From Rhizohabitans arisaemae (GTDB lineage Bacteria > Actinomycetota > Actinomycetes > Streptosporangiales > Streptosporangiaceae), in the NCBI RefSeq assembly GCF_025996515.1, contig NZ_BLRH01000060.1:372001-436000 (forward strand): a stretch of DNA of 64,000 bases, read 5' to 3'. Below the pieces are notes generated by a model that was not told the origin of the DNA, did not search any database, and saw only the letters and a list, made by a program, of their open reading frames with translations. The translations under genes were made by a program, and so were the position numbers. Of the stretch, positions 36,973 to 44,027 are shown one piece after another (the first letter of the stretch is position 1; every line of letters begins with the position of its first letter).

Positions 36973-36990
36973 TATCCGCTTGTACGGATA
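36973..36990. promoter_or_regulatory. inverted repeat upstream of the STAND gene
   Basis: TATCCG-CTTGTA-CGGATA, six-base arms with a six-base spacer, lies 54 bases before the STAND start codon. Its position suits an operator over a promoter. No partner regulator is identified. Confidence 0.35.
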
Positions 36991-37075
36991 CGACTCGAGC
37001 TCGTGCCGGACCCGCGATCCGCAGGCGCTGAATCACGGGCACGAGAACGCCGGCCTCGGCGAGGCGGCCCCACAC

Positions 37076-37276
37076 CTATACAGCGGCCACGGCGGCGACC
37101 AGCAGCGCGACGCTTCCGGCGATGTCGAGTACGTATTCGGCGATGCCCAGCATGCACATGGGGTGGTCGCTGTGGTGCGCGTACGCCGTTTGGTGCGCGC
37201 TGCGGGCATCCCATCCGAGATCGGCGCCGCTGGCGTGGATCTTTCCGCTGGGCATGATGGCGGTCGTGCTCATCAC
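37076..37276 (-). CDS. small protein with C-terminal membrane helix, candidate partner of the STAND gene
   Basis: 66 residues from ATG 37276 (or 37273). The C-terminus is one hydrophobic helix, MLGIAEYVLDIAGSVALLVA; the N-terminal part is His- and Asp-rich and soluble. About 85 percent of third codon positions are G or C by eye, as in real genes here, which supports coding. No clear ribosome site is visible. It ends 157 bases before the STAND start on the same strand. It may be a membrane effector or a short unrelated protein; the call is tentative. Confidence 0.42.
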   Translation of the reverse strand: MMSTTAIMPSGKIHASGADLGWDARSAHQTAYAHHSDHPMCMLGIAEYVLDIAGSVALLVAAVAAV

Positions 37277-37326
37277 GGGGAACCACTAGCCGATGAATGT
37301 ACGGCGGACCGCGGACCGGCCGGGAC

Positions 37327-37767
37327 TCACAGCCCGATGGCGGACTTCGGCCCCATGTAGGAGCCCGCGCCGGGGAAGCCGTCGCGGGCCAGCCGGGCGA
37401 AAGTCTCGCCGAAGCCCAGTGCGGTCAGGTTCGCCAGCGGCACGAACTCCACGCCCCGGATCGGGCGGCTGTCCAGGCCCACCGCGACATCCCCGACGAC
37501 ACCGCCGACCCGGCTCGCCGCAAAGGTGATGTGCACGACATGGGTTCCGCCGACGGGAAGGTGATCGCACACGTACAGCAGGCGGCCGGGCCGTACCTCC
37601 ACCCCGGTCTCCTCGCGCAGTTCCCGGACCAGGGCCTCGGCGAGGGTCTCACCGGGCTCGACCTTCCCGCCGGGCAGCGACCACGACCGGCCGGTGCCGG
37701 TGTCCTGGTTCAGCAGCAGGATCGCGTCGCCCTCGACGACCACGCCGGTGACCCTCACAATCGGCAC
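37327..37767 (-). CDS. NUDIX hydrolase
   Basis: 146 residues from GTG 37767. The Nudix box G-x5-E-x7-REUxEExGU is complete: GGKVEPGETLAEALVRELRE followed by ETGVE. N-terminal strands VRVTGVVVEGDAILLLNQD fit the fold. It cleaves a nucleoside diphosphate linked to another group; the substrate cannot be named. It is divergent from the DUF418 gene, with about 195 bases between starts that hold no other gene. Confidence 0.9.
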   Translation of the reverse strand: MPIVRVTGVVVEGDAILLLNQDTGTGRSWSLPGGKVEPGETLAEALVRELREETGVEVRPGRLLYVCDHLPVGGTHVVHITFAASRVGGVVGDVAVGLDSRPIRGVEFVPLANLTALGFGETFARLARDGFPGAGSYMGPKSAIGL

Positions 37768-37962
37768 ATCAGGACGCTACCGCCGGAAGCCGGTACACAA
37801 CCACCGATCCGCCGTATCGCCGTGACCGCGGGCGCCGCCATCCTCCAAACGGGGGATGGCGAGCATCGTCCGTCCGCCGGTGACTTCGGCACGGTCGCAC
37901 GATTCGAAGGCCGGGGCCTCTCTCGCACACTCGACGGGAACCCATCGAACCGAGGAGGAAAC

Positions 37963-39105
37963 GTGGTTGCCACCCTGGGGTTGCGACCCGTCGGGGAGAG
38001 CGAGCGCCGGCTCGCCCCCGACCTCGCCAGAGGCGTCATGCTGGCGCTGATCGCCGTGGCCAACTCCGCCGTCTACCTGTACGGCCGTCCGTACGGCATC
38101 CGGCAGCACATCATCGAGCACGACCTGCCGGACCGGGTGACGGCGACGCTGAACATGACACTCGTGGACGCGCGGGCCTACCCGATGTTCGCCGCGCTGT
38201 TCGGTTACGGCATGGTGCAGATCTGGAACCGTCGGCGAAACGACGACGAAGGGCGGCGGGTCCTGAGGCGGCGCAGCCGGTGGCTGATCGCCTTCGGGGC
38301 GGTCCACGCCGTGCTGCTGTTCTCCGGGGACGTGCTCGGAGTCTACGGGCTGCTCGGGCTGGCGATATGCCGGTTGCTGCGGGTGCGCGACCGGACGTTG
38401 CTGATCATCGCCTCGGTCTGGCTCGTCCCCGTCGCCCTACTGTCGGCGGTGGTCTACAGCACGCCGTACGGCACCGCGGAGCGCACGTACTTCTGGTCGT
38501 TCGCCGCCGAGAACCCGCTGACGGCGCTGGCGCTGCGCCCGATCGAGTGGGTGACGACCCCCATCGGGATGACGGGCGTGTTCACCGCCGCGCTCGTGGG
38601 GGTCTGGGCGGGGCGGCGGGAGCTGCTGTCCGTACCGGATCGCCTGGTACGGCGGGCCGCGGTGTGGGGGCCGCTCACCGGAGCGCTCGGCGGGCTTCCC
38701 CTGGGGTTGCTCGGCGGCGGGTTCCTCGACCGGGCCGAACCCGGCGTGGTGATGGGGCTCAACGCCCTCCACATCGTGTCGGGCATCGCCGGCGGACTGG
38801 GGTACGCGGCACTGATCGCCCTGGTCGCGCAGTGGATCGGGACGAGGCATGGCCCCCTGACGACCGCGCTGTCGGCCTGCGGACAGCGCTCGCTGACGTG
38901 CTACCTTCTGCAATCGGTGGTGTTCGTGGCGTTGCTTTCGCCTTATACGCTCGGACTCGGGGGACGGCTGGGGTCCGCCGCCACGGCCCTGCTGGCGATC
39001 GGCACATGGGCCGCGACGGTGGTGGCGGCCGAGTTCATGCGCAGGGCCGGAGTACGGGGACCCGCCGAGTCGCTGCTGCGGCGCCTGACCTATCCACGTA
39101 GGTGA
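37963..39105 (+). CDS. DUF418-family integral membrane protein
   Basis: 380 residues from GTG 37963, with GAGGAGG at 37952-37958. The DUF418 pattern is present: DLARGVMLALIAVANSAV at the start, ALFGYGMVQIWNRR in the first loop, eight or more hydrophobic helices, and the C-terminal family motif CGQRSLTCYLLQSVVF. Function of the family is uncertain (transport or surface acyl chemistry is suspected). Its stop overlaps the GTG of a sensor kinase gene, forming an operon of membrane protein, kinase and regulator. A second such set occurs at 47034-49991. Confidence 0.88.
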   Translation: MVATLGLRPVGESERRLAPDLARGVMLALIAVANSAVYLYGRPYGIRQHIIEHDLPDRVTATLNMTLVDARAYPMFAALFGYGMVQIWNRRRNDDEGRRVLRRRSRWLIAFGAVHAVLLFSGDVLGVYGLLGLAICRLLRVRDRTLLIIASVWLVPVALLSAVVYSTPYGTAERTYFWSFAAENPLTALALRPIEWVTTPIGMTGVFTAALVGVWAGRRELLSVPDRLVRRAAVWGPLTGALGGLPLGLLGGGFLDRAEPGVVMGLNALHIVSGIAGGLGYAALIALVAQWIGTRHGPLTTALSACGQRSLTCYLLQSVVFVALLSPYTLGLGGRLGSAATALLAIGTWAATVVAAEFMRRAGVRGPAESLLRRLTYPRR

Positions 39106-40349
39106 GAGCGAGGGCGGCGATGCTGCGAGTCCGATTCTGGGAGACGGCTTGGCGGGCCCTGCTCCTGGGTTTCCTCGGAGCGGCCGCCCTGATCTCGACG
39201 GTCGACCCGTCGGCGCCGGTACGCGATCGGGCCGTCACGCTGGTGCTGGCCGCCACCCTGGCGGTGTGGCACTGGTGGATGGTGCTGGCGCACCCGGACT
39301 GGCCGGAACGGACGCTCGCGCCGATGGCCGTCTACTTCACCGTACTGCTTGCGCTGGTGTGGGTGCTGTCCTCGCGCCATCCGGCGTACGGGCTTGTGGT
39401 GCTCGCCTGTTTCCCGACGGCGTTCGCGACGCTTCCCGGACGGTACGCCTACGTCGGAGTGGCCGCCACGTCGCTCCTCGCCGTAGGCGACGCGTCCGCC
39501 CTCCTCAGCGCCGAGATCCCCTGGCCGAGCGTTCCGGCGCTCGCCGGAACGGTCCTGGCGGCGTTCATCGGCTGGAGCATCAGGGCTCTGGAGAAGGAGG
39601 TCGAGCTCCGGTGCGCGTCGAACTTGGCGCTGGAGAGCGCCAACCTCCGTTTGGCCCAGCTCGGCGAGGAGAACGCCGAGCTGCAGGGCAGGCTGCTGGC
39701 CGCGGCTCGCCAGACCGGCGTCGCCGGGGAGCGCGGGCGGCTGGCGAGGGAGATCCACGACACCGTCGCGCAGGGCCTGACGGGCATCGTCATGCAGCTT
39801 GAGGCCGCCGAGGAGGCCGCGAACGACGCCGACGCGGTACGGCGGCGGCTGGCCGTGGCCCGGAACCTGGCCAGGGAGAGCCTGGCCGAGGTCCGCCGCT
39901 CCCTGGACGACCTGCGTCCGGGGCCGCTGGCGGAGACCAGGCTGCCCGAGGCGCTGGCGGCGCTGGTCTCCGGCTGGGGCGCCACGCACGAGACGCCCGC
40001 CACGCTGACCGTCACCGGGACCGCCCGGCTGCTGCATCCCGAGGTCGAGGTGACCGTGTACCGGGCGGTTCAGGAGGCGCTGGCCAACGTGGCCAGACAC
40101 GCCGAAGCCGGGAAGACCGGCGTCACCCTTTCGTACATGGAGGATGTGGTGGTGGCCGATATCCGGGACGACGGTGCGGGATTCGACCCCTCCGCGGTGG
40201 GCGGGGCCGGCTTCGGGCTCACCGCCATGCGGCAGCGGGTCGTCCGGCTCGCCGGGAACGTCGAGGTGGAGTCCGCGCCCGGTCAGGGCACCGCGGTCAG
40301 CGTGACGGTCCCCGCGATCCCCGCCGAAGCCGAGCGGGAGGCGCGGTGA
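39102..40349 (+). CDS. HisKA_3 sensor histidine kinase
   Basis: 415 residues. Five hydrophobic segments in the first 155 residues make a membrane sensor. A coiled region (about 160-200) leads to the phospho-acceptor helix EIHDTVAQGLTGIVMQLE, then the ATPase with EALANVARHAEAG (N-box), RDDGAGFDP and GFGLTAMRQR. GTG 39102 overlaps the DUF418 stop; ATG 39120, with AGGG upstream, is an alternative. It overlaps the response regulator gene by four bases. Confidence 0.92.
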   Translation: MRARAAMLRVRFWETAWRALLLGFLGAAALISTVDPSAPVRDRAVTLVLAATLAVWHWWMVLAHPDWPERTLAPMAVYFTVLLALVWVLSSRHPAYGLVVLACFPTAFATLPGRYAYVGVAATSLLAVGDASALLSAEIPWPSVPALAGTVLAAFIGWSIRALEKEVELRCASNLALESANLRLAQLGEENAELQGRLLAAARQTGVAGERGRLAREIHDTVAQGLTGIVMQLEAAEEAANDADAVRRRLAVARNLARESLAEVRRSLDDLRPGPLAETRLPEALAALVSGWGATHETPATLTVTGTARLLHPEVEVTVYRAVQEALANVARHAEAGKTGVTLSYMEDVVVADIRDDGAGFDPSAVGGAGFGLTAMRQRVVRLAGNVEVESAPGQGTAVSVTVPAIPAEAEREAR

Positions 40350-40966
40350 GCATCCGGCTGGTGATCGTGGACGACCATCCCGTCGTGCGGGACGGCCTGC
40401 GGGGCATGTTCGTGGAGCAGGCCGACCTGGAGGTCGTGGGTGAGGCGGAGGACGGGGAGCGCGGGCTGGCCGTGGCCGTCCGGGAACGTCCCGACGTGGT
40501 GCTGACCGACCTGCGGATGCCCGGCGGGGGAGCGGCGTTCATCGGGCTGCTGGCGCAGCGGGTGCCCTCGGCCCGGGTGCTGGTGCTGACCACCTACGAC
40601 GGGGACGAGGACGTGCTGCCGGCGCTGACCGCGGGCGCGGTCGGCTACCTGCTCAAGGACTCCCCGCGTGAGGAGGTCTTCCGCGCCGTACGGGCGGCGG
40701 CCGTGGGCGAGACGGTGCTGTCCCCCGCTGTGGCGGCCCGGGTGCTGAACCGGGTTCGCAGGCCCGCCCCCGCCGAGTTGAGCGAACGCGAGAAGACCGT
40801 GCTCGCCCTGGTCGCGCGGGGCTCCACCAACAAGGAGGCGGCCGCGGCGCTGTTCATCAGCGAGACGACGGTGAAGACCCATCTGGCGCACATCTACGCC
40901 AAGCTCGGCGTCTCGGACCGGGCCTCGGCCGTGGCCACCGCCTACAGCCGGGGCCTGCTGTCCTGA
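40346..40966 (+). CDS. NarL/FixJ-family response regulator
   Basis: 206 residues from GTG 40346. The receiver domain has VIVDDHPVVRDGL and the phospho-acceptor aspartate in VVLTDLRMPGG near residue 54. The LuxR-type helix-turn-helix is at about 140-200 (LSEREKTVLALVARG; EAAAALFISETTVKTHLAHI). It is coupled to the kinase before it. It likely regulates its own operon, including the DUF418 protein; no operator is recognised. Confidence 0.94.
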   Translation: MSIRLVIVDDHPVVRDGLRGMFVEQADLEVVGEAEDGERGLAVAVRERPDVVLTDLRMPGGGAAFIGLLAQRVPSARVLVLTTYDGDEDVLPALTAGAVGYLLKDSPREEVFRAVRAAAVGETVLSPAVAARVLNRVRRPAPAELSEREKTVLALVARGSTNKEAAAALFISETTVKTHLAHIYAKLGVSDRASAVATAYSRGLLS

Positions 40967-40972
40967 CGGTTT

Positions 40973-40992
40973 CCGTACCGGACCGGGTACGG
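40973..40992. terminator. short hairpin between convergent genes
   Basis: CCGTACC and GGTACGG form a seven-base stem (40973-40979 and 40986-40992) six bases after the response regulator stop. The facing STAND gene ends at 41012. It could stop transcription from both sides; there is no T-run. Confidence 0.4.
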
Positions 40993-41011
40993 CCTCCGGC
41001 GGCCGACCCCG

Positions 41012-43534
41012 CTAAGACGACGGCATCCGCAAGGCGAAGCACCGGACGCCTTCGGGAAGACCGACGGCCAGACCTTTGTCCCCGGGCAGCCACTCGACGG
41101 TGGAAACACCGCTATCGGTCCTCATCGCCGCGACGCACGAGCCGCCTTCGGCCGTACTCCACACACGCACGGTACGGTCGGCGCTCGCGCTGGCCAGCCA
41201 CCCCCCGCCCGGTGCGGCCACCAGGCGGAGCACCGGACGGGTGTGGCCGGTCAGCACAGCCCGCCTCGTACCGTCGGCGTTCCACAGCCGAACCGTCCCG
41301 TCGTCCCCCGCGCTCGCCAGCCACGATCCGTCCGGAGCGACGGCCACCTCCAGCACCTCGCCGGTGTGACCCTTCAGAATGCCGCGGGCGGCCCCGTCGG
41401 CGCCCCACAGCCGCAATGAGCCATCGAAACTGGCGCTGACCAGCCACGATCCGTCGGGGGCGATCACCAGCCCATTCACCAGGTCGACATGGCCACCCAG
41501 CGTCGCGCGCTTGGCGCCACCGACGTTCCACAGCCGGACGGCTTTGTCGTCACCGCTCGCGAACCACGACCCGTCCGGGGCGACGGCCAGTGCCGACACC
41601 GGACCGACGTGCCCGCCCAGCACCGCGTGCTCCCGGCCGTCCGCATCCCACAGGCGAACCGTCCCGTCATCACCGCCGGTCGCGAACCACGACCCGTCCG
41701 GGGCCATCACCGCCGCCCACACCGGGCCCCCGTGTCCGTCGCGCGTCGCGCGTTCCGCCCCGTCGGGCCCCCACAGCCGTACCCGGCCGTCCTCTCCGGC
41801 GGTCACGAACCACGACCCATCCGGAGCGATCAGCACCCGCCACACCGAGCCGGTGTGACCCGCGACGACGGCCCGCTCCTGGCCTTTGGCACCCCACAGC
41901 CGTACCGTCCCGTCCTGTCCCCCGCTCACCAGCCACGATCCGTCCGGAGCGACCGCCAGCACGTCCGCCGGACCCCAGGGATGCGGCGACTCGGGCCACA
42001 GCGGCGACAGATGGGGAACCGTGCCGAGATGACGGCGAATCCCGGCGGCGAGTTCCGGTGATGCGCTCAGCTGGGTGAGCCGGTTTCCGAGGGACAGTCC
42101 CTCGGATTCGAGATCGCCAAGCAGGTCGCCCTTGGCGGTGAGGAGCAGGTCGAGCTCCGCCGTCTGCGGCGTCTCGCACAGCGCCAGGTCCGCCACGAAC
42201 GCCTGAGGGCCCGCTCGGTGCAGCTTGGCGAGGATCCAGCGCACGTCGCCGACGAGTTCGGTGAGTTCCTGCCCGCGTTCGGCGTCAAACAGGTGATAGG
42301 TGAGGTTGTGCCACAGGTAGTGTGCGTCGGGCGGCAGGTTCCACCAACCCGCGTCGGTTGCGGGGAGCAGCGTCCTGGCTTGATCGATCAGTTTCCGGTG
42401 GACCGCGACGATCCCGTCCTGCCCCAGCCCGGCGCCGGAACACGCGTAGGCGCAGAGCGGGTCGGGCAGCCGGAGAACCGGCTCCGACCCTTCCTCCCGG
42501 CGCAGGGTGACCGGAATCGCCTCGGCCAGCCGCGCGCAGAGCCGCTCGGACCCCCCGGCGTCCAGCCCGGAGCCCTGCCACAGCAATGCGACCACACTGA
42601 GCGGGATATCGGTTTCCTCCGGGAACACCCCCAACTCCAGGCACAGATCCCGGTCGCCGACGCTCAGGGATTCCATCCCGAGTTCGACGACCGTCCGAAT
42701 CGCCGCTTCCCGCTGCTGAGGGAGAGCCATGTCCGGTTCGGCCGACCCGACACCCCGCAGCCGCCCGATCACCCGCTCCATCGCCGCGTTCACCTCGACG
42801 CCCCGGGCCACCTCGACGGCGAGCCGCCTGTTCACCCAGGTCAACACCGGCGGCCAGTCACCGGCCGACTCCAGCAGCCGGCTCAGCTGGCCGGTGCGCG
42901 CCGACGGCAGGCCCAGGGTGACCAACCGGGTGGCGGCCTGCCGGGTCATCCGGTCCACCTGAATCACGACCGAGTGACCGGGCAGGGCCCGGGCCTGCCG
43001 CGTGGTCACCAGGAGCCGGGACTTCTCGGCGACCGGCCGGAACGGATCCAGCTGATCGGCGTCCCAGACGCCGTCGACCACGAGGAGCACCCGTCCGCTC
43101 GACTTCGCCAGAACCTCCGCCAATCGAGCGGTGACCGCCTCCGGGTCGCATACCTGCGGACGTTCATCACCCAGCTCGACGGCGAGCCGACCGACGGACG
43201 CGATCGTCTCGGCATCGGTCCGGTGCGGTCCGACCGACAACCAGACGACACCCCCGGAGAAATACCGCCGGACCCGCTCGTGGTGGCAGGCCGCGACCGC
43301 CAGGGAGGTCGTGCCGAACCCCTCGGCTTTCCGTACGGCGCTGACCAGGCCGACCGTCCCGTTCGACCCGCTTGCCAGTGTCCGCACCACGTGGTCCAGT
43401 TCGTCGCGGTGCACCCAGCCGGGATCCGCGGGCGGCACCCGGAGCAACGGGCCGCCGGCCGTACCCGAGCGGCCGAGCCAGCCCGTAACCGTCGTCAGCA
43501 GGCCACCTTTGACAACCGTTCCCCGACGCGCCAT
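41012..43534 (-). CDS. STAND-type WD40 protein with degenerate P-loop
   Basis: 840 residues from ATG 43534 (GGTGGGGA upstream; an in-frame start 30 bases earlier is possible). It aligns with the STAND protein at 33710-36919 across the core: RVPPADPGWVHRDELDHV, then ERVRRYFSGGV, then Walker B RVLLVVDGVWD. The Walker A site, near residue 68, reads RKAEGFGTTSLA: the lysine is replaced by threonine and about four residues are inserted. ATP binding is therefore doubtful. Seven clear WD40 units plus a degenerate eighth follow from about residue 516. The role is unknown; it may be a regulator or decoy of the intact paralogue. Confidence 0.87.
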   Translation of the reverse strand: MARRGTVVKGGLLTTVTGWLGRSGTAGGPLLRVPPADPGWVHRDELDHVVRTLASGSNGTVGLVSAVRKAEGFGTTSLAVAACHHERVRRYFSGGVVWLSVGPHRTDAETIASVGRLAVELGDERPQVCDPEAVTARLAEVLAKSSGRVLLVVDGVWDADQLDPFRPVAEKSRLLVTTRQARALPGHSVVIQVDRMTRQAATRLVTLGLPSARTGQLSRLLESAGDWPPVLTWVNRRLAVEVARGVEVNAAMERVIGRLRGVGSAEPDMALPQQREAAIRTVVELGMESLSVGDRDLCLELGVFPEETDIPLSVVALLWQGSGLDAGGSERLCARLAEAIPVTLRREEGSEPVLRLPDPLCAYACSGAGLGQDGIVAVHRKLIDQARTLLPATDAGWWNLPPDAHYLWHNLTYHLFDAERGQELTELVGDVRWILAKLHRAGPQAFVADLALCETPQTAELDLLLTAKGDLLGDLESEGLSLGNRLTQLSASPELAAGIRRHLGTVPHLSPLWPESPHPWGPADVLAVAPDGSWLVSGGQDGTVRLWGAKGQERAVVAGHTGSVWRVLIAPDGSWFVTAGEDGRVRLWGPDGAERATRDGHGGPVWAAVMAPDGSWFATGGDDGTVRLWDADGREHAVLGGHVGPVSALAVAPDGSWFASGDDKAVRLWNVGGAKRATLGGHVDLVNGLVIAPDGSWLVSASFDGSLRLWGADGAARGILKGHTGEVLEVAVAPDGSWLASAGDDGTVRLWNADGTRRAVLTGHTRPVLRLVAAPGGGWLASASADRTVRVWSTAEGGSCVAAMRTDSGVSTVEWLPGDKGLAVGLPEGVRCFALRMPSS

Positions 43535-44027
43535 TCCCCACCCCGAATGTCGGCTTTGCCCCATGAACCTTCTAATTGCCTACAATCCAGGCTAGCCAGC
43601 ACCAACCTCATGCAAGTTGAATAAAACAATCCGAATCTGCCGATCTCCCCAGCCCGCTATCCGTGCACCAGGCCACGCCAGGCCCTCGCAGTCCGTGACC
43701 ACCCGCCAGACTCCGGGTAACCAATCCCATTTCTATAGAAATATCGATATTTAAGGAAATAGGAGTCAGGCTAGGTTGCCTGATCACCGGTGAAGGCCGC
43801 TTGCGGTCCGCCGGAGATGCAGGTACCCGGGGCAAAGGTCCTGGTCGTGCCATGGCGTCGGACGGAATGGCGACTCCGTCCGGCTGCCCGGCGGAAAACC
43901 ACCGACCACTCAGCCCCCACTAACCCACATTTACAGGCTTTTCTAGATCTTGTCGGAAGATATCCGGAGTGATTGTCTGTGGGCCGAGTCATGTGATCTA
44001 TCACTGATGCCCCCCGCAGGAGGTCCG
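43535..44027. other. long intergenic region between divergent STAND and M36 genes
   Basis: 493 bases. The part at 43600-43770 is clearly AT-richer than the surroundings and holds palindromes at 43731-43752. The right part (43790-44000) is mixed. Short frames exist on both strands (for example 43771-44034 minus) but lack ribosome sites and the usual third-position bias, so none is called. Promoters for both flanking genes must lie here. Confidence 0.5.
43731..43752. repeat. adjacent AT-rich perfect palindromes
   Basis: TTCTATAGAA (43731-43740) is directly followed by and overlaps AAATATCGATATTT (43739-43752); both are perfect. Outer ATTTC and GAAAT arms flank them (near 43729 and 43756). Such AT-only symmetry is exceptional in this GC-rich DNA and suggests a protein-binding site or the remnant of a mobile element end. 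Confidence 0.55.
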
